From Commensalibacter nepenthis (GTDB lineage: Bacteria; Pseudomonadota; Alphaproteobacteria; Acetobacterales; Acetobacteraceae), in assembly GCF_029953305.1 (NCBI RefSeq), contig NZ_JASBAN010000001.1, forward strand, positions 2,163,001-2,227,000: 64,000 bases of DNA. Direction: 5' to 3'. Below are positions 1 to 10,390 of this stretch, one piece after another. The position numbers and the translations under genes are program-made. Under the pieces are notes generated by a model. That model was not told the origin of the DNA and made no database searches. It saw only the letters and a program-made list of their open reading frames with translations. Each line of letters opens with the position of its first letter. Position 1 is the stretch's first letter.

Positions 1-1031
1 GTAGGAATATATAATACATTATTTTTAGATATAAATGGATGTGCAGGCCATTTCAATCTGGGGTCGGTGATTAATTTATTCAAAATACGACCGGTGGTAA
101 AACGATAGACACTGTTGGTTGCGATATCATCAATATATAAAGTGCCATCAGGTCCGCAAACGATACCACCTGATGAAGGGGTTTTAAACCAAATCATCAT
201 GGCTTCGTTTAATTCAGCAGGGGAGTAGGTCGCATCGTTGAGATACATGGTATCAATACGATATAAAGGACCACTGACGGCTTGGTAATATAAGCGTTTT
301 CCATCTGGAGAAATGGCCAATTGGTTCACATTGAAATGTGAGGATTGGTCAAGGTTTGGTTTAACGACTTGGTTATTCGCAACCACTGCAAGTCGAGAAT
401 AAAGGCTGGGAGAATTTTCCAACAAGCGTCTGGCTTGACCTGTCTTGGTATCAAACACGATGATGGCAGGTGCGCCTTCGTCTGCAATATAAATATGGTG
501 ATCGTAAACAGCAATTGCGTTCAAAGCGGTTTTTTCTTTGAATACAGAGTCAGGAATAGGATATGTTTGAAGAACTTGGTCTGTTTTTGTATCGATTGTT
601 ATAATTTTGGCAGCATTTTTAATCGGCGTAGCCCCAACTTTTGGAATACCACTATCTAAAACCCATAAAATTCCATCTGGCGTCAAAGTCATCCCTGTTA
701 ACCCAATGAAATGTTTACTTAAATTTTGTGTGTTGATGTTGTTCCATTCTTCGTTTGGGTATGGAGTTAAGGTGTTATCTGGCTTGACAATCGCAAGAGA
801 AAGTCCTTTATCATCAGTCAATCTTGGGAATTGAGCAATCATGCGTTCTTTATCATCAACCACGATATAGTCGGGTAAATATCCCTTAACAGAAGCGACT
901 TGCTTTAACGCATCTGATGATAAAAGTGCTGGTTGATCCAGCTTTTGTTTTGCATGTGCTAAAGAGGGAGCAATGAAGATCAGTGCCAAGGCAAAAGATA
1001 CAGAACGGGTAAAAGGTTTTAATAAAATCAT
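1..1031 (-). CDS. Yellow/major royal jelly protein family protein, exported, 3' end outside window
   Basis: The frame is open from the ATG at 1031 to the window edge, so about 343 codons are present and the C-terminus is missing. Residues 1-27 form a Sec signal peptide ending in AHA. The body carries the landmarks of the Yellow/MRJP propeller family (PF03022) in the usual order: PYPNEEWN at 90-97, ILWVLDSG at 121-128, YIADEG at 181-186 and LAISPDGKRLYYQ at 238-250. Insect members bind amines or act on dopachrome; the role of bacterial members is poorly known, so only the fold and a periplasmic or secreted location are claimed. An AGGA lies about 14 bases before the ATG, a poor spacing. The gene diverges from the TPR gene at 1236. 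Family call is firm; function is unknown. Confidence 0.85.
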   Translation of the reverse strand, partial: MILLKPFTRSVSFALALIFIAPSLAHAKQKLDQPALLSSDALKQVASVKGYLPDYIVVDDKERMIAQFPRLTDDKGLSLAIVKPDNTLTPYPNEEWNNINTQNLSKHFIGLTGMTLTPDGILWVLDSGIPKVGATPIKNAAKIITIDTKTDQVLQTYPIPDSVFKEKTALNAIAVYDHHIYIADEGAPAIIVFDTKTGQARRLLENSPSLYSRLAVVANNQVVKPNLDQSSHFNVNQLAISPDGKRLYYQAVSGPLYRIDTMYLNDATYSPAELNEAMMIWFKTPSSGGIVCGPDGTLYIDDIATNSVYRFTTGRILNKLITDPRLKWPAHPFISKNNVLYIP

Positions 1032-1235
1032 AACCGATATTCTATTCCTGATATAAAACATAGAGTTTATTTATAAGGCAATTTTTTAAAAGATGATAGG
1101 GAATATCTGAGATAAAAGCTGATATTTTAAACGAAGTCTATTTTTCAGAATTCAATATTTTGAGTTTATACAAAGCTTTTGTATAGTGTTTTCAATATTT
1201 CTAAGTAATTTAAAGATTGATTTAGGTTGTTTTGC

Positions 1236-3095
1236 ATGTTTTACGATCAAAAAATAAACCATGGATTATCGTTGCTATCCAAAGGACAACTCCAAGAAGC
1301 TGATAATATCTTTTGTGATGTATTAACAAAAGAACCTAATTTTTCTGAGGCATTTTATGGCAGAGCCTGCGTAGCGAGGGCAGCAGGAAATCATGCTTTG
1401 GCTATTGGTTTTGCAGGACAGGCAATCGAAATTAAACCACAATCTCATTATTATATTCCCTTGGGATTGTCATTGTATGAACAAGGACATAGCGCAGAAG
1501 GAGAGGCTGCTTTAAAAAGTTCACTCTTATTAAATCCTTATGATCCAAGGGCTTATCATGCATTGGCTTTGGTTTATGAGGCAATGGGAAATCAACAAGG
1601 GGCGGAACATGCGTTTCGAAAAGCAATAGAGTTACAACCTTCATCTTTGACCTATTGGAAAGAGCTGATTCGATTTTATTATCAAGCAGAAGCATTCGAG
1701 CAAGCTTTAAATATTGCCAAGGATGCAGTTAAAAATAATGTGGGTAAAATAGAGTTTATGCATGAGCTTGGCGTTCTTTTGTATAAGATGGGCATATTAG
1801 GCGAAGCAGAGCGTGTATTTCGTAAAATCATACGCTTAAATCTTAATATTATTTCTGCTTACGCAAATTTGGGCGCTATTTTATTTCAGCTTAATCGATT
1901 GCAAGAAGCCAAAAAGAATTTGGTGTTTGCCCTCGAACATGAGCCTGAAGTCATTGAAACACAGGTTAATTTGGGATTGGTACAAATGGGGCTGGGGGCT
2001 TTGTCAGAAGCCAAAGAGTTGCTACAATCCGCTTATCAAAAAGCACCTCTTGACGCGCGTATTGGTTTAAATCTTGGCACAATTCTTTTTGAATTAAGAA
2101 TGTTGGATGATGCCGAAACAATATATCGTCACTTATTGACTCCTTCAGAGTTTATTTCATTAACAGAACAAGAATATCATAAAATAGAATATAATTTATC
2201 AATGGTTTTATTGGCTAAAGGGAATGTGATTGAAGGGTATGAGCATATGGAAGCTCGCCATTCTTTATTAAATCATTTTGTGGATAGCGATCATATTCCA
2301 ATATGGGATGGTAAAGAACCCGCTGAAACACTATTGGTTCGTGCAGAACAAGGGCTAGGGGATACACTGCAATTTATTCGTTATTTACCAGCCCTTTTAC
2401 AACAATATTCTATTGTTATCGAAGTGCAAAAAGAATTGGTTCATTTATTAGAACTTATTGTAAGTTCTTGTCAATCGGATCATTCATGTGTTGTCGTTGA
2501 AAAAAACAGCGTCTTACCAGAGGGTATAACGCATCAAGTCATGCTAATGAGTTTACCTTACCTGCTGCAAGCACAAGAGATTCCTCAATATCAATTGCGT
2601 TTGGAAACGTGCCAGTCACAGCATATTTCTGATGGATTAAAAGTTGGACTTTGTTGGATGGGAAATCGTGATAATCATTTTGATTTATTGCGCTCAATCC
2701 CTTTATCTAATTTTAGCTCTTTACTTGATAGTCATAAGATAGCGTTCTATGCATTACAAATAGGGCTGAAAAAATCAGATATGCCGAAAGGATTTGTTGG
2801 TGCTTTACCTTGTGGGGATTTATTACGAACGGCTTTCTTTATTCAACAATTAGATTTGGTAATCACTGTTGATACAATGATTGCACATTTGGCTGGAATA
2901 TTGGGTAAGCCTGTATGGTTATTAAATCGCTATGGTGGGGATTGGCGTTGGTATCCAACTTATCAAAATGAAAATAATAATAGTTTGTGGTATCCAACAT
3001 TGCGTATTTTTCAACAAAAACAGCCATTACCTCCAGATCAAGCATGGAATAACTTGATGGAAGAGGTAAAGGCTGAGTTGGCTACAATATTATAA
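1236..3095 (+). CDS. TPR-repeat protein with C-terminal glycosyltransferase-like domain
   Basis: The first ~330 residues are tandem 34-residue tetratricopeptide repeats with the usual A/G/Y/P spacing (for example a repeat containing YAPA-like turns and LNPYDPRAYHALA). The last ~270 residues match the region that follows TPRs in many alphaproteobacterial proteins related to GT9/GT41 glycosyltransferases: EQGLGDTLQFIRYL, VGLCWMGN and VITVDTMIAHLAG. There is no signal peptide, so it should be cytoplasmic. I prefer the ATG at 1236 over an in-frame TTG at 1227. It could glycosylate a surface or motility protein, but no acceptor gene is adjacent. It stands alone, diverging from the Yellow-like gene and converging on glnD with a 13-base gap. 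Confidence 0.8.
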   Translation: MFYDQKINHGLSLLSKGQLQEADNIFCDVLTKEPNFSEAFYGRACVARAAGNHALAIGFAGQAIEIKPQSHYYIPLGLSLYEQGHSAEGEAALKSSLLLNPYDPRAYHALALVYEAMGNQQGAEHAFRKAIELQPSSLTYWKELIRFYYQAEAFEQALNIAKDAVKNNVGKIEFMHELGVLLYKMGILGEAERVFRKIIRLNLNIISAYANLGAILFQLNRLQEAKKNLVFALEHEPEVIETQVNLGLVQMGLGALSEAKELLQSAYQKAPLDARIGLNLGTILFELRMLDDAETIYRHLLTPSEFISLTEQEYHKIEYNLSMVLLAKGNVIEGYEHMEARHSLLNHFVDSDHIPIWDGKEPAETLLVRAEQGLGDTLQFIRYLPALLQQYSIVIEVQKELVHLLELIVSSCQSDHSCVVVEKNSVLPEGITHQVMLMSLPYLLQAQEIPQYQLRLETCQSQHISDGLKVGLCWMGNRDNHFDLLRSIPLSNFSSLLDSHKIAFYALQIGLKKSDMPKGFVGALPCGDLLRTAFFIQQLDLVITVDTMIAHLAGILGKPVWLLNRYGGDWRWYPTYQNENNNSLWYPTLRIFQQKQPLPPDQAWNNLMEEVKAELATIL

Positions 3096-3108
3096 AATCT
3101 TTACTGTT

Positions 3109-6036
3109 TTAAGGTTCTTCTTTTGGTGGTGTGATTTCCATTTGAATAATAGAAGCTGCACTATTGGGTTGAATGCCCGTAATATTTTCTTCTACTTCTT
3201 CAAGAACTTTTAAGATTGCTTCGCGAATAACAGATAAGCGTTTTTTATCTTGTACTTTTAAACCAAAAACATCTTTGATATAGAAAACATCCACCGCCCT
3301 GATACCATAGGTAGTAATATGTGCAGAGCTGATTTGTAGCTTTTGTTCTCTAATCGTTTTGGTGACATCATACAGTAACCCAATGCGGTCACGTCCGTTT
3401 ACTTCTATGACGGTAAATCCATTTGAGGCTTGATTATCAATGACAACCCTTGGGGGGACATGAATAGCCCGCATACGACGACCATATAACATATGACGAT
3501 TACAATCTTGCAGCCGTTGTTCAATATCAATGGTGCCAGCCAAAGCAGATGTAATTAAATCAACTGTTCGTTGCAAACGAAGTGGATCATCAAACACATC
3601 TTGTGCAGCATCTTGTATCCAAAATGTATCAAGCACCATACCATTGGTTAATGTATGAATACGTGCATCAACAATTGAAGCACCAGCCACAGCCAATGCA
3701 CCAGAGATTTTTGAAAATAAACCAGGATGATCAGGTGCGTAAACAGTAACTTCTGTAACACCGCGATCAGGCAAAGGATAGGTGCGTATGGTTAAAGGAG
3801 CTTGCTTTTGTTGTGCTTCTATAATCATATGCGCGTGGCGTATATGCGTATTTTCATCAAATGATAACCAATAGCTGGCATATCCTAAATTCATAAAAAA
3901 TTCGACATCAGCATTGGGAAGGTTGATAATTGAAAATTGTTTGGTCAGATTATTTTTTACACGATATACACGGGTATCGCGTTCTTGTGTAGCAAGACTA
4001 CCTTCTAAAACTTCTGCAACACGATTATAAAGCTCGGTCAATAACGTGGCTTTCCAAGCATTCCACACTTTTTTATTCACTGCACGCATGTCAGAAATGG
4101 TTAATAAGAAGAGTAGCCTTAATCGTTCAGGGGATTGAATGGTGTCAACCAAATCCAAAATTGTCTTTGGATCATCAATATCTCTTTGAAAGGCGGTATG
4201 GCTTAATAACAAATGATGCAAAATTAACCAAGAAACCGTATCGGTTTCCTCGGCTGACATATTAAGGCGGGAACAAATGGATAAAGCCATTTCAGAACCC
4301 ACTTCGGAATGATCCCCACCTCTGCCTTTGCCCATATCATGTAACAAAGTTGCCATATATAAGGCTCTTTTGGATTGAATACCTTGCAATAATTTATGGG
4401 CAAATTGCAAATCATCTTGATAATAACCTGCTTCGAGCATTGCCAGCAATTTAGCAGCTTCGATACTATGTTGATCAACGGTAAAGATATGATAGGTATC
4501 AAATTGCATTTGCCCTACCATACGTCGCCATTCTGGCATTAATTGTCCCAATATTCCTGTTTCATTCAGGATATGAAGCCAGTTTGCATTATATTGATCC
4601 TCGGGTGGAGGATAAATAATAGTGTTTTTTTCTTCTTCGTTGTTATTTTTTTGTAGTAATTTATAACGTGCCTTAGGGGATAAAAATGTTGGTGTATCAC
4701 ATAACAGGTCAAGAAAAATGGCGGATGCTTCAGCATTGCCACGTAATTGAGCGGCTTTGCGTTCCCATCGAATTAACTGATGAACCGCCAATGGATGTAT
4801 GGCGCGCTTTTGTGTTTGTGCTAGTTTCAACAGGCGCATCATTTCGATCGGATCTTTTTCAAAAGAAATATGCGCTGTTGGCAGGATTTTTCCTTCTAAT
4901 AAAGAGCATCCGGTGTGGGGGATATATTTTCCACTTTCAAATTTGTTTAATCTTGCCTTTTGAGTATAAAGCGTCAGCGCTGATTCAATCACATAGGTCA
5001 AACGCATGACTTCTCTGGCGGTAAGGAAGTAATGACGCATAAATCGTTCAACACCTACTTGCTGTCCATGTTTGGTGTATCCGATACGCCCACCAACAAC
5101 AGGCTGCATATCAAATGTTAAACGGTCCTCGGCTCTGCCTGAGATATAGTGCAGTTGAAATCTGACCGTCCACAGAAAATTATGAGCGCGTTGCAAGCGA
5201 TGAATTTCTTGTTCTGTTAACAAGCCAAGTTCGTTAATTTTGGGTGTTAAAAAGTCAGAAAATTGATCAAAACCCAACGTAAAACGATATTCCCAATAAA
5301 TGGTTTGCAGGTCTCGTAAACCCCCTTTGCCTTCTTTGATATTGGGTTCGACTAAATAAGGGGTTTCACCAAATTTTTTATGGCGATTTTCTCGCTCTTT
5401 ACTTTTTTCAAGGATATATCGTGTTGCACCGATTCCTTCGCATAAATTGACAAAGCTGGGTATAAATTCATCAAATAGTTTTTGATGCCCGCCTAACAAT
5501 CTGACATCAAGCAACGCCGTTAAAATAGTGATATCTTCTTTTGCTGCGGTCAAACACTCTGGAATTGAACGAATTGCATGACCGATTTTTATCCCTAAAT
5601 CCCATAGGAAATATAAATGTTGTTCTATGGTATCCAAAAGCTCTTTTGAAGGGTTTTCAGGGGTGATAAATAATAAATCGAGGTCACTGAAAGGGGCTAA
5701 GCATTTTCTGCCATAGCCACCTGTTGCTACGAATGCAATTTTATTTTTTTCATCATCAGAGCTTAATAATTGATGGTAAATCAGGTCAAATAAAACAACC
5801 ATTAATCCATCTGTAAATGCGGTCAATTGCTTGCTGGCCTGTAATCCTGACAATCTATTTTTTTCAAAATCAGTACGAACCTGTGTTTGAATACGACCCA
5901 AGTGACGACGAAAGATTTGTAATAATTCATCTCTTGACAAATTTGGATTATTACGAAATGCAACGCGAATCTTCTCTCGAAACATTTCAGTTGTTTGAGT
6001 AGGGTCAGATGATATATCAGTGACAGGGTGCTTCAA
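3109..6036 (-). CDS. glnD: Bifunctional [protein-PII] uridylyltransferase/UMP-removing enzyme
   Basis: GlnD senses glutamine and adds or removes UMP on PII proteins, setting nitrogen assimilation. The 975 residues hold every expected domain: nucleotidyltransferase motif GGYGR at 106-110 followed by SDLDLL at 117-122, an HD hydrolase motif HDMGKGRGGDHSE near residue 565, and two C-terminal ACT domains starting near 765 (PDHPGLFSKI) and 872 (GRDRIGLLYDV). Length fits the alphaproteobacterial family. It is the last gene of a minus-strand run after mutS and murJ, a common alphaproteobacterial neighbourhood. A 71-base gap separates it from mutS. No damage was seen. Confidence 0.97.
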   Translation of the reverse strand: MKHPVTDISSDPTQTTEMFREKIRVAFRNNPNLSRDELLQIFRRHLGRIQTQVRTDFEKNRLSGLQASKQLTAFTDGLMVVLFDLIYHQLLSSDDEKNKIAFVATGGYGRKCLAPFSDLDLLFITPENPSKELLDTIEQHLYFLWDLGIKIGHAIRSIPECLTAAKEDITILTALLDVRLLGGHQKLFDEFIPSFVNLCEGIGATRYILEKSKERENRHKKFGETPYLVEPNIKEGKGGLRDLQTIYWEYRFTLGFDQFSDFLTPKINELGLLTEQEIHRLQRAHNFLWTVRFQLHYISGRAEDRLTFDMQPVVGGRIGYTKHGQQVGVERFMRHYFLTAREVMRLTYVIESALTLYTQKARLNKFESGKYIPHTGCSLLEGKILPTAHISFEKDPIEMMRLLKLAQTQKRAIHPLAVHQLIRWERKAAQLRGNAEASAIFLDLLCDTPTFLSPKARYKLLQKNNNEEEKNTIIYPPPEDQYNANWLHILNETGILGQLMPEWRRMVGQMQFDTYHIFTVDQHSIEAAKLLAMLEAGYYQDDLQFAHKLLQGIQSKRALYMATLLHDMGKGRGGDHSEVGSEMALSICSRLNMSAEETDTVSWLILHHLLLSHTAFQRDIDDPKTILDLVDTIQSPERLRLLFLLTISDMRAVNKKVWNAWKATLLTELYNRVAEVLEGSLATQERDTRVYRVKNNLTKQFSIINLPNADVEFFMNLGYASYWLSFDENTHIRHAHMIIEAQQKQAPLTIRTYPLPDRGVTEVTVYAPDHPGLFSKISGALAVAGASIVDARIHTLTNGMVLDTFWIQDAAQDVFDDPLRLQRTVDLITSALAGTIDIEQRLQDCNRHMLYGRRMRAIHVPPRVVIDNQASNGFTVIEVNGRDRIGLLYDVTKTIREQKLQISSAHITTYGIRAVDVFYIKDVFGLKVQDKKRLSVIREAILKVLEEVEENITGIQPNSAASIIQMEITPPKEEP

Positions 6037-6107
6037 TTTTTTAAACCTGTTAGCAAAATTAATAAAATATTAATAAATAGACATAAATAATATTTAAGCA
6101 GATATAT

Positions 6108-8729
6108 TTATTTATCAATAAGCTTTTTCAGCTCATAGAGAATATTTAACGATTTTTTTGGTGTCAGTTCATCTGGATCGATTGTTTTTAGAAGTTTTTC
6201 GATTTCTTTATATTCTTTTGGCAATGAATTTACGTTTTTTTTCTCCTCTGTGGCTGGAGGAGGTAAGGGAAGTGTAATTTGAGGATTATGATATTGTTTT
6301 TCTAAATTTTCTAAAAGATATTGTGCACGTTGTAATGTTGGAAGGGGAACGCCTGCTAATTGTGCGACATGAATTCCCCAACTATGCTCTGCGGCACCAG
6401 GGATGACTTCATATTGAAAGATAATGCTGTTGTCCCATTCTTGTACTTTCATTGTAAAAGGTTTGCATGATTGAAGATGTCGAGTGGATTCTACCAACTC
6501 GTGAAAATGGGTTGCAAAGATAGTGCGGCACTGAATGGTATTATGTAATGTTTCCAACATTGCCCAGGCAATAGCCATTCCATCCAAGGTTGAGGTGCCG
6601 CGACCAATTTCATCAATGACAACCAAAGATTTGGGGCCTGCTTGGTTTAGAATAGAAGCCGCCTCGGTCATTTCAACCATAAATGTCGATCGACCATGCG
6701 CCAAATCATCAGATGCCCCAACACGTGAAAATAAATGATCGACAATACCAATTTTTGCTTCACTTGCCGCAACTGGCAACCCAGCCTGTGCAAGAATAAC
6801 GCTTAACGCCACTTGTCGCAAAAAGGTTGATTTGCCAGCCATATTTGGACCTGTTAACAGCATAATCTTTTTATTTTGTGATAAATCACAAGAATTGGGT
6901 GTAAAAGTTGCCTTATGTTGCATGGCAGCTTCTACAATAGGATGTCGACAATGGGTTAATTTAAAAGTTGTATCGTCACTGAGTGTAGGAATACACCAAT
7001 TATGTTTGGAATATAAAACTGCACAAGATTGTAAGACATCAATCATGGTAATCGATTTCGCCAATATAGGCAGTGTATTTTCTTGTAAAGCTTTATCAAT
7101 TAATTCACAAAAAAGCTGTTTTTCTTTTTCAGCCGCAAGAATATTGGCTTCTAAGATTTTTTCACTGAGTTCATTCAGTTCAATCGTAGTAAAACGTGAA
7201 AGATTTGCAGTTCCTTGGCGTAGAATAAGATCAGGGTAATCGCGAAGTTTGGTGCCAGATGTTGCGCTGACTTCAATAATATGACCTAGCTGTGTGTGAT
7301 GTTTGATCTTTAATGTGCTGATATTGAATTTACTTTTGTAATCTTCTTGCAAATTAACAATCACTTGGCGGCTATTATCTCTTAGGCGACGATAGGTATC
7401 TAGCTCGTCATTATATCCAGTTTTGATAATAAAGCCTTCTTCAAGTTTTAAAGGAGGATTTTCCTCTAAAGCCGCACGAAGGTCTTGTAACAACTCTTCG
7501 CCGTATAAAAAATACTCGGATATATTTTGAATAAGCGAACAAACACGCCCTGTCTCTTCTTTATAGGAATTTAGAATGCTGGCGATCTTACGTCCAATTT
7601 CTAATCCATTGCGAATAGAGGCTAAATCTCTGGGTTGACCTCTGCCTAATGATAATCGACTAAGCGCCCGCGCAATATCAGGCGCTCCTTTTAATATTTT
7701 ACGTAATTCAGCAAGTAGAGCAGCGTTTTGATGTAAATAAATCCATCCTTCTTGCCTTTTTTGAATAAGTTCGATCTGTGTCAAGGGAGCAGAAAGCCAG
7801 TTCGCCAACATGCGCGCGCCAGCAGCCGTTACCGTATGAGAAACGCTGGAAAATAACGTAAATTTCTGATTACCATTACTATTTTGTAAAATGTCCAAGC
7901 TGTTACGTGTTGCAGGGTCAATGGCTAAGATTGATTCATATCGTTGGGATTGAGGGCGTGCAAGTTGAGGAATTTTTCCTGCTTGGGTTTTTTGGATATA
8001 ATGTATCAGCTCATATCCTGCGATGATTTCTTCGTCATTAAAATGACCCAAAGCTTCAAAAGAATTCACATTAAAAAGTTCAGCAAGCTCTTTTGCTGCT
8101 GTATTTAATGTATGATGTTCACGAAGGACAGTGCGAAGCGTTTCATAGTCGTTTAATGGAATCTCTTTTGAACACAAGATTTCCGAAGGATTAATGCGCC
8201 CCAATAAATCATTTAATTTAGAGCCATCAACAAAACTTGTTTCAAAAACACCCGTTGAAATATCAATCCATGCTACGCCAAATTTTGGTGTCTTACTTTT
8301 TTGTTGAGGAATAATCGATGCAACGTAATTGGCTTGTTCAGCGTGTAGCAATTCATCTTCTGTCAAAGTTCCTGGTGTAATCAGACGAACAATAGCGCGA
8401 GATAATGGACCTTTTTGTCCTTTTGGTCGATCCGAAGGCGTTTCAGTTTGTTCTGCAATGGCAACTTTAAAGCCTTTTTTAATTAAACGGGATAAATAAT
8501 TGGATGCTGTTCCAATGGGAACGCCACACATGGGAATGGGGCTGCCCCCGTGATTTCCTCTTGCTGTCAAAGCGATATCTAATGCATAGGCAGCGACTTC
8601 GGCATCTTTAAAAAACAATTCGAAAAAATCACCCATGCGGAAAAATAATAACGCATCTGGGTATTGTTCTTTTAAAGAAAACCATTGTGCCATTACTGGG
8701 GTGGCACCTTCGGGTGATGGGATTGTCAT
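6108..8729 (-). CDS. mutS: DNA mismatch repair ATPase MutS
   Basis: MutS recognises mispairs and recruits MutL. The mismatch-binding F-x-E motif is present in the N-terminal GDFFEL (around residue 37). The Walker A GPNMAGKST is near residue 628, and the Walker B VVIDEIGRGTS near 705, followed by the FATHFHEL histidine switch region. About 873 residues is normal for MutS1. I chose the ATG at 8729, which has GAG a few bases upstream, over the GTG two codons earlier, which has no ribosome binding site. It lies between murJ (39-45 bases upstream) and glnD. The C-terminal linker is rich in Lys and Pro, as usual. Confidence 0.97.
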   Translation of the reverse strand: MTIPSPEGATPVMAQWFSLKEQYPDALLFFRMGDFFELFFKDAEVAAYALDIALTARGNHGGSPIPMCGVPIGTASNYLSRLIKKGFKVAIAEQTETPSDRPKGQKGPLSRAIVRLITPGTLTEDELLHAEQANYVASIIPQQKSKTPKFGVAWIDISTGVFETSFVDGSKLNDLLGRINPSEILCSKEIPLNDYETLRTVLREHHTLNTAAKELAELFNVNSFEALGHFNDEEIIAGYELIHYIQKTQAGKIPQLARPQSQRYESILAIDPATRNSLDILQNSNGNQKFTLFSSVSHTVTAAGARMLANWLSAPLTQIELIQKRQEGWIYLHQNAALLAELRKILKGAPDIARALSRLSLGRGQPRDLASIRNGLEIGRKIASILNSYKEETGRVCSLIQNISEYFLYGEELLQDLRAALEENPPLKLEEGFIIKTGYNDELDTYRRLRDNSRQVIVNLQEDYKSKFNISTLKIKHHTQLGHIIEVSATSGTKLRDYPDLILRQGTANLSRFTTIELNELSEKILEANILAAEKEKQLFCELIDKALQENTLPILAKSITMIDVLQSCAVLYSKHNWCIPTLSDDTTFKLTHCRHPIVEAAMQHKATFTPNSCDLSQNKKIMLLTGPNMAGKSTFLRQVALSVILAQAGLPVAASEAKIGIVDHLFSRVGASDDLAHGRSTFMVEMTEAASILNQAGPKSLVVIDEIGRGTSTLDGMAIAWAMLETLHNTIQCRTIFATHFHELVESTRHLQSCKPFTMKVQEWDNSIIFQYEVIPGAAEHSWGIHVAQLAGVPLPTLQRAQYLLENLEKQYHNPQITLPLPPPATEEKKNVNSLPKEYKEIEKLLKTIDPDELTPKKSLNILYELKKLIDK

Positions 8730-8774
8730 TCTCACTCGTTTAGTTTAGTCATAAATCATTAACATATTAAAATA

Positions 8775-10328
8775 TTATTTTCTTAATATTCTCTTTTTAA
8801 GCCTAGTTGAAAATTGCCGTAAGTCAATGATTTTGAGAAGATGTAAAGCAATACCGTAAAGTAATCCCCCTATAGAAATTAATAATATTATAGAAAATAG
8901 GCGATATATAATATTTTGTTGTGGAAGATTAGCAAAAAATAGATGTGTTATGCTTATCAAAACAAGGCACATCACCAAGGACGCTCCTGTCATTGCTACG
9001 ATTCGTTTTATTAAAGGAAGGGGTAAAGCTAATGCGTCTCTTTTATATAAGATCACAGCCAATATAATAACGTTGATTGTCGCAGCCAAGCTATTTGCAA
9101 GGGGTGGACCCATATAAGTAAGAGGCCTCATGAAAATCAGATTTAGAATAAGATTTAGAAAAATAGTGAATATACCGATTTTCACTGGGGTTGAGGTGTC
9201 GCCTCTGGCAAAAAAGCCTGGGGACAAGACTTTGATTAATACAAAGGCTGGCAATCCGAGCGTATACATCTGCAAAGCCAGAGCAGAAGCATACACATCT
9301 TTGACGGTAAAAGCACCATGACCAAATAAAGTCGAAATCACAGGAACAGCGATACTAAACAATCCAAACGCAGCAGGTAACGTTAATAGAAGGCTGTAAT
9401 CAATGGCTTTATTTTGTGCATCAAATGCTGCATTTGGCTCTTTGTTTTGTAGTGCTTTTGTTAAAATAGGTAATAATGTCGTTCCTGCTGCTGCACCCAG
9501 AACACCAAGAGGAAGTTGGTTGATACGATCTGCAAAATACATGACCGAAACGCTGCCTGTTGGTAATAAGGTCGCAATAATGGTGCTGATGGTTAAATTA
9601 ATTTGCGTAATACCGCTACCAACAATACCAGGAGCCATTTTCCTAAATAACAGCCGGATATCTTGGGTTAGCTTTGGAAAACATAATGTTATTCGCATTC
9701 CAGCTTTTCTGGCTGCAACCAGTAAAATACCCAGCTGCACAAAACCAGACAAGGTAACCCCCCACGCCGCAGCCCATGCTGCGTTTGGCATATAGGGGGT
9801 TAGCCATAATAAGGCAGCAATCCCAACAATGTTAAAGCTGACATAAGCTGCCGCAGCGATACCAAAATGGTGTAGGCTATTTAAAACTCCAGCTACTAAG
9901 GCTGCGGCGCAAATAAGGATCATATAGGGAAATGTAATACGGCTAAGCGCCACCGCTTCATCATAACGTACTTTATCAACGGTAAAGCCAGGGGCAATGA
10001 TCCTTACAATTTGTGGCATAAATATTTCTGCTAAAATTGTAATGATGAATAATATTGTGATTAAGACGCTAAAGGATTCATTAGCAAAACGCTGTGCTTC
10101 TTTTTGGTTTTTGTTGGTCAAAGTCATGGTGAATAAAGGCACAAATGCTGCGTTAAAAGCACCTTCACCAAAAAGATTGCGGAACATATTGGGCAGGCGA
10201 AAAGCAACTTGATATGCATCTTGCAGAGAACCAGCCCCTAAAAAAGCAGCAAGTAATTGGTCTCTGACCAAACCAAGTAGGCGACTTATCATTGTCCAAC
10301 TGCCTACGGTTAATATATTTTTTAACAT
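8775..10328 (-). CDS. murJ: Lipid II flippase MurJ
   Basis: This is a polytopic inner-membrane protein of the MOP superfamily with about 14 predicted membrane segments. It flips lipid II to the periplasm for peptidoglycan synthesis. The N-terminus MLKNILTVGSWTMISRLLGL and the following VRDQLLAAFLGAG and LPNMFRNLFGEGAFNAAF are hallmark MurJ sequences. The ATG at 10328 has AGGG about 6 bases upstream and gives the canonical start; an in-frame ATG at 10352 would add eight residues and has no ribosome binding site. It sits between gpx and mutS, which is a usual alphaproteobacterial arrangement for murJ and mutS. Confidence 0.96.
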   Translation of the reverse strand: MLKNILTVGSWTMISRLLGLVRDQLLAAFLGAGSLQDAYQVAFRLPNMFRNLFGEGAFNAAFVPLFTMTLTNKNQKEAQRFANESFSVLITILFIITILAEIFMPQIVRIIAPGFTVDKVRYDEAVALSRITFPYMILICAAALVAGVLNSLHHFGIAAAAYVSFNIVGIAALLWLTPYMPNAAWAAAWGVTLSGFVQLGILLVAARKAGMRITLCFPKLTQDIRLLFRKMAPGIVGSGITQINLTISTIIATLLPTGSVSVMYFADRINQLPLGVLGAAAGTTLLPILTKALQNKEPNAAFDAQNKAIDYSLLLTLPAAFGLFSIAVPVISTLFGHGAFTVKDVYASALALQMYTLGLPAFVLIKVLSPGFFARGDTSTPVKIGIFTIFLNLILNLIFMRPLTYMGPPLANSLAATINVIILAVILYKRDALALPLPLIKRIVAMTGASLVMCLVLISITHLFFANLPQQNIIYRLFSIILLISIGGLLYGIALHLLKIIDLRQFSTRLKKRILRK

Positions 10329-10390
10329 TGTTACCCTAAAAATAAGACGCATATAAGTTTTAGAGTGATTTTATTTCATATCACTCTATT

